Translations under genes and position numbers: made by a program
In this document: positions 43,581 to 50,697 of the stretch, one piece after another
Position numbering within the stretch: position 1 is the first letter of the stretch
How the letters are laid out: each line of letters opens with the position of its first letter
Notes under the pieces: generated by a model
What the model was told of the DNA's origin: nothing
The model's database searches: none
The model's input: only the letters and a program-made list of their open reading frames with translations
Assembly: GCF_001269655.1 (NCBI RefSeq)
Contig: NZ_LHVE01000006.1
Coordinates: 372,001-436,000, forward strand
Direction: 5' to 3'
DNA: 64,000 bases
DNA from: Pseudomonas thivervalensis
GTDB taxonomy: Bacteria; Pseudomonadota; Gammaproteobacteria; Pseudomonadales; Pseudomonadaceae

Positions 43581-43713
43581 TTGTGGCGAGGGAGCTTGCT
43601 CCCGCTGGGTTGCGAAGCGGCCCCAAACCAGACACCTCTTTTCGCCAGGTACTCTGCAGGTACCGGTTTTGCGACTGCTGCGCAGCCGAGCGGGAGCAAG
43701 CTCCCTCGCCACG
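43581..43713. repeat. 133-bp REPIN, copy 2 of a near-identical pair
   Basis: It has the same length and almost the same internal sequence as 42861-42993, differing mainly in the left arm (GGGAGCTTGCTCCC instead of GGGGATTTATCCCC). The inner part includes two copies of GGTAC separated by six or seven bases. Confidence 0.93.
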
Positions 43714-43805
43714 GTGCCGCCCTGTCCCTTGGTCCAAACAGAGGCCGCATACATCTGCGCAAGCAAGTCTTGCCAAGCTGAATTGCCTGCAGGTATTGTC
43801 AGGCT

Positions 43806-43874
43806 ATGAATCTTTCTCAGATCGCCTCGACCACTACAACCACGACCGCCAAGGCGGGTCGTGAGGTGTCGTGA
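43806..43874 (+). CDS. Candidate threonine-rich leader peptide (22 residues)
   Basis: The short frame encodes MNLSQIASTTTTTTAKAGRE followed by VS and a TGA stop. Six consecutive Thr codons (ACC ACT ACA ACC ACG ACC, 43830-43847) fill its middle. CAGG 3 nt before the ATG is a modest ribosome site. It is followed by alternative hairpins and a terminator directly before the isochorismatase-like gene, which is the arrangement of an amino-acid attenuator. I know no published leader of this sequence. Translation is inferred from the layout. Confidence 0.65.
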   Translation: MNLSQIASTTTTTTAKAGREVS

Positions 43875-43928
43875 GCCAATAACGCACGTATCTCAAAGGC
43901 CCGCCAGCGATGGTAAGGGCCTTTTCTT
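43841..43928 (+). promoter_or_regulatory. Predicted threonine-responsive transcription attenuator
   Basis: Four segments can be drawn by hand. Segment 1 (CACGACCGCC, 43841-43850) lies in the last Thr codons and pairs with segment 2 (GGCGGGTCGTG, 43853-43863), with one bulged G. Segment 2 (GGCGGGTC, 43853-43860) can instead pair with segment 3 (GGCCCGCC, 43898-43905). Segment 3 (AAAGGCCC, 43895-43902) pairs with segment 4 (GGGCCTTT, 43917-43924) to form a terminator. A ribosome stalled on the Thr codons would cover segment 1 and favour the 2:3 antiterminator. Confidence 0.65.
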
Positions 43929-43930
43929 TT
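43895..43930 (+). terminator. Intrinsic terminator at the end of the leader, 38 bp before the isochorismatase-like gene
   Basis: AAAGGCCC and GGGCCTTT form an 8-bp stem followed by CTTTTCTTTT-type sequence. No other rightward gene lies between it and the REPIN, so it only makes sense as a terminator of a short leader transcript. Confidence 0.8.
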
Positions 43931-43967
43931 GCCCTTGCGTCACTGGCCCAAACGCAAGGAAAGCACC

Positions 43968-44486
43968 ATGCACGCGCTGTTGATCCTCGATATGCAAATG
44001 GGCTTGTTTCACGGCCCGGATAAACCCTGGGCAGGCGAAGCGCTGCTGGACACTCTAAATACCCTGCTGAGCAAAGCTCGCAGCGCCGGTGCCCCGGTTT
44101 TCCTGGCTCGCCATGTTGGCCCGCCTGGCTCGCCCATCGAACCTGGAAGCCCATTGACGCAACTGGTGCCGCAATTGCTGCTCACAGGTAACGAGGTGGT
44201 CTTCGAAAAAAACCGCCCCAATGCCTTCGCCATGACGGATCTGGCCGAGCAGCTGAAGGCCCGTGGCGCCGAGGGCGTGGTGATCGCAGGCATGAAAACT
44301 CAGTATTGTGTCGACAGCACCTGCCGCGCCGCCCGGGACCTGGGCTTCGATGCCGTGCTGATCGCCGAGGGGCATACCTGCTCCGATACGCCAGCCTTGA
44401 GCGCTCAAGAAATCATCGCGCATCACAATGCAACGCTGGCCGGCCCTTTCTGCCGAGTCGTTCGCGCTGAAGATTGGCATTTCTAA
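43968..44486 (+). CDS. Isochorismatase-like cysteine hydrolase
   Basis: The 172-residue protein has the isochorismatase-hydrolase fold marks: catalytic Asp in LLILDMQMGLF, a Lys in VVFEKNRPNAFA, and the nucleophile Cys in GMKTQYCVDSTCRAARDLGF. The family includes nicotinamidase, N-carbamoyl-amide hydrolases and isochorismatase; the substrate is unknown. AAGGAAA precedes the ATG, for which I chose 43968; an upstream in-frame ATG at 43929 lies next to the terminator. It follows the putative Thr attenuator and precedes a PchB-like gene by 59 bp. The pairing with a chorismate-acting protein may be functional or accidental. Confidence 0.85.
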   Translation: MHALLILDMQMGLFHGPDKPWAGEALLDTLNTLLSKARSAGAPVFLARHVGPPGSPIEPGSPLTQLVPQLLLTGNEVVFEKNRPNAFAMTDLAEQLKARGAEGVVIAGMKTQYCVDSTCRAARDLGFDAVLIAEGHTCSDTPALSAQEIIAHHNATLAGPFCRVVRAEDWHF

Positions 44487-44545
44487 CCCACATCGCAAAA
44501 CCGGCCCAGGCTGGGCCGATCCAACTCGACCAATGGAGTGATCTA

Positions 44546-44866
44546 ATGGAAGTCTGCAACCGGCTACACCCCAAAGAATGCACCAACATGGACGACATCC
44601 GCAGCGAAATCGATACGCTCGATCAGGCGGTCATCAAACTGTTGGGCAAGCGCTTTCAGTACGTACTCGCCGCCTCGGCGTTCAAGACCTCGGCCACATC
44701 GGTCCGTGCTCCAGAGCGCTTCAAGGCGATGCTGGCGACACGACGGGAATGGGCCGAGGCCGAGGGGTTGAGCCCGGATGCCATCGAGAAAATGTACAGC
44801 GACCTGGTGAACCACTTCATCGCCGAGGAGATGACGCACTGGGCCGCTCGTCAACCTCGGGACTGA
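44546..44866 (+). CDS. PchB-like isochorismate pyruvate lyase / AroQ-type chorismate mutase
   Basis: This 106-residue all-helical protein strongly resembles PchB: MDDIRSEIDTLDQAVIKLLGKRFQYVLAASAFK, then RFKAMLATRREWAEAEGLSPDAIEKMYSDLVNHFIAEEMTHW. PchB makes salicylate and pyruvate from isochorismate and has weak chorismate mutase activity. The first-helix Arg, the Arg of GKRF and the Lys of AFK are conserved active-site positions. At the position of PchB Gln90 (IAEQ) this protein has Glu (IAEE), which may alter activity or pH dependence. No isochorismate synthase gene is near, so a role in salicylate synthesis is open. GGAG precedes the ATG by 7 nt. Confidence 0.85.
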   Translation: MEVCNRLHPKECTNMDDIRSEIDTLDQAVIKLLGKRFQYVLAASAFKTSATSVRAPERFKAMLATRREWAEAEGLSPDAIEKMYSDLVNHFIAEEMTHWAARQPRD

Positions 44867-45214
44867 CTTTCCATGCGTCCGTGGCGAGGGGATGGACTCC
44901 CCTTGCCATAACGCTTCGTGTCCATTCTCCAGATCAGTATTTGGAAGCAATCGCCGACAACGTCCGTGCGCCTTTACCGACTGACATCATCAGTAAAAAC
45001 CCCACGCCCCACTAAGTGATCGGCCATGACAAAGGCAAATCAACGCCTTGGTTGTGTTGCGCTTCGCTCCGTTTCGCCAGCGTCAATAATTGGAAATTTG
45101 ACACTACAAAGCCATCACCTATCGTTCCTCCCGAGACCGCACCCAGGGACCGGGTGGCCCGGACATCCTTTGCAAGGGCGGTCGTCAATGTCATTACCCT
45201 CAAGGAGCTACAAA
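44867..45214. other. Intergenic region with one degenerate REP arm
   Basis: GTGGCGAGGGGATGGACTCCCC at 44881-44902 is a lone, decayed REP. The rest shows no supported gene. The last bases hold AAGGAG, the ribosome site for the following gene. Confidence 0.7.
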
Positions 45215-45733
45215 ATGTCTGGAGCGACCCAAACCATTGATGTGCTGGTCAACGTTGACGCCGATTACCTGCTCGCCCACCCCAACGACGTAGGCGGCGC
45301 GATTGCCATGCTCGTGACCCGCAGTGCCATCGACAGCCATGCCAGCGGCAACACCGGCGAAGGCGGCAACGAGTTGTGGTTCGACGTAAACCCTGGTGAC
45401 ATCATTCGCTGGCGCGCCACCACGCTGTCGCGCAACTTCGACCGCATCGCATTGATCAAAAACGTCGTAATCGGCAACCCTCATCAGGGCGGTGATTACA
45501 AGGGCACCATCTCGACCCCGCAATCTTTCAATATCCCCGGCATTCCAGTGCCCTATCTGGACATTGGCGCCCCCGGAGGCATTGCCAAAACAGACGTGAC
45601 CTATACCGTCTGGCAGTCCACTGCGCTGAGCGCAGGAAAGCTCTGGTACCAAATCTACTTCGTGCTGCTGGACCGTAACCTGAACCAGATTGGCCCGACC
45701 AACGCGTGGGACCCCTACATCACCGTCAATTGA
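45215..45733 (+). CDS. AidA/PixA-family inclusion-body-type protein
   Basis: The 172-residue soluble protein has the PixA/AidA pattern: TIDVLVNVDADYLLAHP at the start, ELWFDVNPGDIIRWRATTLS in the middle, and TYTVWQSTALSAGKLWYQIYFVLLDRN towards the end. PixA forms crystalline inclusions in Xenorhabdus, and AidA of Burkholderia cenocepacia is quorum-sensing controlled and needed to kill nematodes. Function in Pseudomonas is not known. AAGGAG lies 7 nt before the ATG at 45215. The frame extends upstream to 45026 but without similarity. A perfect 14-bp hairpin follows its stop. Confidence 0.85.
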   Translation: MSGATQTIDVLVNVDADYLLAHPNDVGGAIAMLVTRSAIDSHASGNTGEGGNELWFDVNPGDIIRWRATTLSRNFDRIALIKNVVIGNPHQGGDYKGTISTPQSFNIPGIPVPYLDIGAPGGIAKTDVTYTVWQSTALSAGKLWYQIYFVLLDRNLNQIGPTNAWDPYITVN

Positions 45734-45752
45734 CTGTTCGCTGAGTTGCAAA

Positions 45753-45800
45753 CAACCCTGGCCGGCTTGCTATTCGCCATGACGATGCCGGCCAGGGTTG
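45753..45800. terminator. Perfect 14-bp hairpin between convergent genes
   Basis: CAACCCTGGCCGGC (45753-45766) and GCCGGCCAGGGTTG (45787-45800) pair perfectly around a 20-nt loop. There is no T run on either side, so it may act as a bidirectional terminator or an mRNA 3'-end stabiliser. Confidence 0.65.
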
Positions 45801-45832
45801 CCTACCGAAGCACTTGCGTTCCCCGCTTCAAC

Positions 45833-47503
45833 TCATTCCAACATCTCAAAGGTCGCAGTCTGGGTCACCGGAATCATTTCCCCGGGCGTGGTCACGACCA
45901 ATTGATACTTGCCAGCAAGCAAAGTGTTTGCGGGATAGCTGAAGCACGACACGCTGGAAGTGGACTTCCCCGGAACAATAGCCACGTTCGAGATCCGCGT
46001 AGGCGCAGCGGCCTCTTTCAATTGATAGAACGAATATTGAGGGTTGCTGACCGGCTTGGCGTGCGTAAGGCAAAACGAGTCGTTCTTGGCTGAAGGCGCG
46101 AATCGCCCCTTGGCATCCAGGGGGGAAACAAAAGTTATCCCACTCCGGCTCTCTTGCTCGGCTTGCTGGGCCGCATCCAGGGCCGTCCGAGCACGTTCAT
46201 AGTCGGCACTCTTCAACAGCACACTCGTTTCTTGCTTGTTGATGTATTGGACGGCTTTCTCTGCCTCGATCAACGCACGTCGCCGTCCCCAGAGCACGTC
46301 ATCGCCCCCCTTGCGGACAGCAAACGACACCCAGGTCTTGTCCAAGAATGTCTCGTTCTTGCCGCGCTGTTGCAGACCGTGATTGGCGTATTCGATCTCT
46401 CCAGCCTGGATGTCCTCCAACGATGCACCGTCTGGCGTGTCAGTCCAACCGCGCCGCATGGCGGTAGGCACCAGCATCAGCGTATCCCCCAGCCAAGCCA
46501 GCGGGTTCTCTTTATTGCCCCGATCCGTCAAGTAGAAATAGCAGTTGGTGGGAGCACAGCGCTCCTGGTTGATCAGCACATAATTCCCGGGCTTGAGCGC
46601 CAGGACCGAACCGTTATCTTCCACTGCCTCATCGTCGGGGCCAGCCACCATATCCACGTCGATCTGCAACACAACATCGTCTTTGTTGAGGGCCAGCAGA
46701 CTCTTGGCAACTTCTTTGGCAAATACTTGTTCAGCGGCTGTTATCGGGTTGGCCAGGGACAATGTCTTGCTGGCCGACCCGATGAATTCGAGAAATGCAG
46801 CGGTGTCTTCGTTCTCGCCCTGGTCGTATTCCAGTACGGTCAGTTTCATCGACAGGTGATCGGACTCAAGCTTTTTGGGGCCGTACAACAATTTGTTCAG
46901 CAGGTTCGGCTTGGCGTTATCGGCGACCCCGAGGTAAGGCCCGAGTACTTTGGTCACCGTCGGGCTTTTTTCTTCGCCCCCCACTTCGGTGAACTCGGCA
47001 ACAATCACCACCTCACTCACCCCGCCGACATCCTTGAGGTACTTGAAATAAGCATCCGTCAAATAGACAGCGAACACATCGCCACCGTTGCCGTTGCTGT
47101 CAGGTCTACGAATAGCGCCCGCTTTATCGGCGCTGAAGATGTCACCATCGATGCGCAAGCGCTCGGCTTTCAAATCGCGGATGGCGTCCTGGAATGCTTT
47201 TCTTGCGTGCTGCGTTTGCGCATCGGTAGCAGCGAGCTCGGCGGAGGTCGCCGCTTTTTTCACGAGGGCTGCGTGGGCCTCTTGGGCTTGTTGCCACTTG
47301 AGCTTGAGTGCTGCCGCATCATCAAACTGCTTATCGACGACCGTCGAAGGACGAGCAGGTTGAACCTTGAAAAGATGCGCCGTCCCTGTTGGAACGGCGC
47401 AACCCGCGATAAAAAGTGAAAGCCCGCATGCCAATGCGAATCGAGCGCTAAAGGCTGCGTGCAACGCCTTCGCGACCTGAACCGGTGCGTTTTCGGTGAA
47501 CAT
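45833..47503 (-). CDS. Large lipoprotein of unknown function
   Basis: The 556-residue protein has an N-terminal signal with lipobox (FALACGLSLFIAGC, Cys near residue 35), so it is probably an outer-membrane lipoprotein. Residues about 60-120 form a charged, Ala/Lys/Glu-rich helix likely to be a coiled coil (KLKWQQAQEAHAALVKKAATSAEL). A second such helix is near residues 425-460 (RRALIEAEKAVQYINKQ). The rest looks like beta-rich soluble domains. I recognise no family. GGGGAAAGGG precedes the ATG. The gene stands alone between the AidA-like gene and the fds operon, and its base composition is less GC-rich than its neighbours'. Confidence 0.72.
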   Translation of the reverse strand: MFTENAPVQVAKALHAAFSARFALACGLSLFIAGCAVPTGTAHLFKVQPARPSTVVDKQFDDAAALKLKWQQAQEAHAALVKKAATSAELAATDAQTQHARKAFQDAIRDLKAERLRIDGDIFSADKAGAIRRPDSNGNGGDVFAVYLTDAYFKYLKDVGGVSEVVIVAEFTEVGGEEKSPTVTKVLGPYLGVADNAKPNLLNKLLYGPKKLESDHLSMKLTVLEYDQGENEDTAAFLEFIGSASKTLSLANPITAAEQVFAKEVAKSLLALNKDDVVLQIDVDMVAGPDDEAVEDNGSVLALKPGNYVLINQERCAPTNCYFYLTDRGNKENPLAWLGDTLMLVPTAMRRGWTDTPDGASLEDIQAGEIEYANHGLQQRGKNETFLDKTWVSFAVRKGGDDVLWGRRRALIEAEKAVQYINKQETSVLLKSADYERARTALDAAQQAEQESRSGITFVSPLDAKGRFAPSAKNDSFCLTHAKPVSNPQYSFYQLKEAAAPTRISNVAIVPGKSTSSVSCFSYPANTLLAGKYQLVVTTPGEMIPVTQTATFEMLE

Positions 47504-47602
47504 CCCTTTCCCCTAGTCGTTGCTGGCACAATGCCTTGTCTCGGAGAGTAGGACAGCCACCTGATAAGCGCAACGCAGATAACTTGACGCCAGTAAACCG
47601 CG

Positions 47603-47824
47603 CTAGGTCGTCCCCTCCGGCTGCGCCAGCGCCTCCCGCACCAGGGGGTGCAGGACAGCCTCCGGATGCATCTGCTGCCAACCCTGCAATTGCTGGCGCA
47701 TGCCCGGCGTCCAGAAGCTCTTGATGTGCTGGTACACGCCACGCACCGCCACCGCATGGTCCGGCTCGCTGGCGAAGTACTGGCCGATCTGGTTGGCCAT
47801 CTTGATCAGGCTTTCAGCACTCAT
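47603..47824 (-). CDS. fdsD: Formate dehydrogenase delta subunit FdsD
   Basis: This 73-residue protein (MSAESLIKMANQIGQYFASEPDHAVAV...HIKSFWTPGMRQQL) matches the small delta subunit encoded at the end of NAD-dependent formate dehydrogenase operons. It helps maturation or stability of the complex. It overlaps the fdsA stop by 4 bp (ATGA) and ends the operon. In this operon no fdsC (FdhD-like sulfurtransferase) gene lies between fdsA and fdsD or after it. Confidence 0.9.
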   Translation of the reverse strand: MSAESLIKMANQIGQYFASEPDHAVAVRGVYQHIKSFWTPGMRQQLQGWQQMHPEAVLHPLVREALAQPEGTT

Positions 47825-50697
47825 CGACGCACCTCCGCTTTCTCGGCATGACGACGTTCCCTCAGCAGGCGGCCTTGTTCATCACTGAACGCCTGATACC
47901 GTTTCTGCCATTCCGAAGGCTGGCTGACCCGCACGATCTCCACCGCCGTGACCTTGTATTCCGGGCAGTTGGTGGCCCAGTCGGAGTTGTCGGTGGTGAT
48001 CACGTTGGCGCCCGATTCAGGGAAGTGGAACGTGGTGTAGACCACGCCCGGTGCCACCCGCTCGGTCACCCTCGCGCGCAGCACCGTCTGCCCGGCACGA
48101 CTGCCGATACCGACCCAGTCTTCGTCGACAATCCCGCGGTTCTCGGCATCGGTCGGATGGATCTCAAGACGGTCCTCCTCGTGCCAGGCGACGTTTTCTG
48201 TGCGCCGCGTCTGGGCGCCGACGTTGTACTGGCTGAGGATGCGGCCGGTCGTGAGCAGCAGCGGATAACGGTTGTTGACCTTCTCCTCGGTGGGCACGTA
48301 GCCGGTGAGCATGAAGCGGCCCTTGCCGCGCACGAACTGCTCGATGTGCATGGTCGGCGTGCCGTCCGGCGCGGCATCGTTGCACGGCCATTGCAGGCTG
48401 CCATGGCGCTCCAGTTCGGCGTAGCTGACGCGGCTGAACGTCGGCGTCAGGCGGGCGATTTCATCCATGATTTCCGAGGGATGGTTGTAGTGCATCTTGT
48501 AGCCCAGGGCGTCGGCCAGGGCGATGGTGGCTTCCCAATCGGCCTTGCCGGCCAATGGGTCCATCACCTTGCGAACGCGGGAGATACGGCGTTCGGCGTT
48601 GGTAAAGGTGCCGTCCTTCTCGAGGAACGAACTGCCCGGCAGGAACACGTGGGCGAACTTGGCCGTCTCGTTGAGGAAGATGTCCTGGACGATCACGCAT
48701 TCCAACGCGGACAGCGCGGCCGTCACATGCTGGGTGTTGGGGTCGCTCTGGGCGATGTCTTCACCTTGGCAATAAAGCGCCTTGAAGGTGCCGTCCAGCG
48801 CCGCCTCGAACATGTTCGGGATGCGCAGGCCCGGATCGGGTTGCAGGGTCACGTTCCAGGCCTGTTCGAATTGGGCGCGCACCGTTTCGTTGGAAATGTG
48901 CCGATAGCCCGGTAGCTCGTGAGGGAACGAGCCCATGTCGCAGGAGCCCTGGACGTTGTTCTGTCCACGCAGCGGGTTCACCCCGACACCTTCGCGACCG
49001 ATGTTGCCGGTGGCCATGGCCAGGTTGGCGATGCCCATCACCGAAGTGCTGCCCTGGCTATGTTCGGTGACGCCGAGGCCATAATAGATCGCCGCGTTAC
49101 CGCCGGTGGCGTAGACCCGCGCGGCGGCACGGATCTGCTCGGCAGGCACGCCGCAAACCGGGCCCAGCACCTCGGGGGCGTTTTCCGGCAGACTGACGAA
49201 ATCGCGCCAGCGGGCGAAGTCCGACGCCTCGCAGCGGGCCTCGACAAAAGGCTGATCAATCAAGCCTTCGGTGGCAATCACGTGGGCCAGCGCGTTGAGC
49301 ATCGCCACGTTGGTACCCGGGCGCAATTGCAAATGCAGTTCGGCGCGGGCGTGGGGCGAATCCACCAGATCGATACGCCGTGGGTCGATGACAATCAGTC
49401 GCGCGCCCTGGCGCAGGCGACGCTTGAGCTGGGAGCCGAACACCGGGTGCGCGTCGGTGGGGTTGGCGCCCATCACCAGGATCACATCGGCCTTCATCAC
49501 TGAGTCGAAATTCTGCGTGCCAGCGGACTCGCCCAGGGTCTGCTTGAGACCATAGCCGGTGGGCGAATGGCAGACACGGGCACAGGTGTCGACGTTGTTG
49601 TTGCCGAACGCGGTGCGCACCAGTTTCTGCACCAGGTAGGTTTCTTCGTTGGTGCAGCGGCTGGAGGTGATGCCGCCGATGGAGTCGCGCCCGTACTTGA
49701 GCTGGATCCGGCGCAGTTCGCTGGCGGCGTAGGTGACCGCCTCGTCCCAACTGACCTCCTGCCACGGGTCGTTGATGTGTTTGCGGATCATCGGCTTGGT
49801 GATGCGGTCCGGGTGCGTGGCGTAGCCCCAGGCGAAGCGGCCCTTGACGCAGGAATGGCCGTGGTTGGCCTGGCCGTTCTTGTCCGGGACCATGCGCACC
49901 AGTTGTTCGCCTTTCATCTCGGCGCGGAACGAGCAACCCACGCCGCAGTAGGCGCAGGTAGTAATGACGCTGCGCTCCGGCTGGCCGATCTCCACGACGC
50001 TCTTGTCGATCAGCGTCGCCGTCGGACATGCCTGCACGCAGGCGCCGCAGGACACGCATTCGGAATCGAGGAAGTTGTCACCGCCGGCCGCTTCCACCCG
50101 GGAATCGAAGCCGCGCCCGCTGATCGTCAGGGCGAAGGTGCCCTGGATTTCCTCGCAGGCACGCACGCAGCGGCTGCAGACGATGCACTTGCTCGGGTCG
50201 TAGTCGAAATACGGGTTGGAAACGTCCTTGGCCTCGGCCAAGTGGTTGGCGCCTTCGTAGCCATAGCGCACTTCGCGCAGGCCCACCTGCCCCGCCACCG
50301 TCTGCAATTCGCAGTTGCCGTTGGCCGGGCACGTCAGGCAATCCAGCGGGTGGTCGGAAATGTACAGCTCCATCACGTTGCGTCGCAGCGTGGCGAGCTT
50401 GGACGTCTGCGTGCGCACCACCATGCCCTCGGTCACCGGCGTGGTGCAGGACGCGGGATAGCCGCGCATGCCGTCGATCTCCACCAGGCACATGCGGCAG
50501 GAGCCGAAGGCTTCCAGGCTGTCGGTGGCGCAGAGTTTGGGAATGGTGGTGCCGAGCATGGCTGCGGCGCGCATGACCGAGGTGCCGGCGGCGACGCTGA
50601 TGGCGCGCCCATCGATGGTCAGGCTGACCTGCACGTCGCTGTCACGCGCCGGGGTGCCCAGGTCGATATCGGTGCTGGGATCGAAGATGGTGATCAT
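47821..50697 (-). CDS. fdsA: NAD-dependent formate dehydrogenase alpha (catalytic) subunit FdsA
   Basis: This 958-residue molybdenum bis-MGD enzyme oxidises formate to CO2. Iron-sulfur ligands can be read in order: [2Fe-2S] C56, C67, C70, C84; a His-containing [4Fe-4S] site H116, C120, C123, C129; ferredoxin-type clusters C171/174/177/181 and C214/217/220/224; and the site next to the molybdenum C248, C251, C255, C283. The active-site pair is C376-H377 (CARVCHSPTGYG), so this is a Cys enzyme, not a selenocysteine one. It overlaps fdsB and fdsD by 4 bp each. Electrons go through FdsB to NAD+. Confidence 0.96.
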   Translation of the reverse strand: MITIFDPSTDIDLGTPARDSDVQVSLTIDGRAISVAAGTSVMRAAAMLGTTIPKLCATDSLEAFGSCRMCLVEIDGMRGYPASCTTPVTEGMVVRTQTSKLATLRRNVMELYISDHPLDCLTCPANGNCELQTVAGQVGLREVRYGYEGANHLAEAKDVSNPYFDYDPSKCIVCSRCVRACEEIQGTFALTISGRGFDSRVEAAGGDNFLDSECVSCGACVQACPTATLIDKSVVEIGQPERSVITTCAYCGVGCSFRAEMKGEQLVRMVPDKNGQANHGHSCVKGRFAWGYATHPDRITKPMIRKHINDPWQEVSWDEAVTYAASELRRIQLKYGRDSIGGITSSRCTNEETYLVQKLVRTAFGNNNVDTCARVCHSPTGYGLKQTLGESAGTQNFDSVMKADVILVMGANPTDAHPVFGSQLKRRLRQGARLIVIDPRRIDLVDSPHARAELHLQLRPGTNVAMLNALAHVIATEGLIDQPFVEARCEASDFARWRDFVSLPENAPEVLGPVCGVPAEQIRAAARVYATGGNAAIYYGLGVTEHSQGSTSVMGIANLAMATGNIGREGVGVNPLRGQNNVQGSCDMGSFPHELPGYRHISNETVRAQFEQAWNVTLQPDPGLRIPNMFEAALDGTFKALYCQGEDIAQSDPNTQHVTAALSALECVIVQDIFLNETAKFAHVFLPGSSFLEKDGTFTNAERRISRVRKVMDPLAGKADWEATIALADALGYKMHYNHPSEIMDEIARLTPTFSRVSYAELERHGSLQWPCNDAAPDGTPTMHIEQFVRGKGRFMLTGYVPTEEKVNNRYPLLLTTGRILSQYNVGAQTRRTENVAWHEEDRLEIHPTDAENRGIVDEDWVGIGSRAGQTVLRARVTERVAPGVVYTTFHFPESGANVITTDNSDWATNCPEYKVTAVEIVRVSQPSEWQKRYQAFSDEQGRLLRERRHAEKAEVRR

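Noticed and set aside
4065..43713. Multiple evenly built palindromic repeats, considered as a CRISPR array or as terminators
   Set aside because: They are dispersed REPIN elements with inverted, not direct, arms and no regular spacers. They lack T runs and so are not intrinsic terminators.
43755..43811. A promoter directly before the Thr leader (TTGCCA, 18 bp, TATTGT)
   Set aside because: The -35 is fair, but the -10 matches only four of six and would place the start at the leader's ATG itself. I do not list it as a feature.
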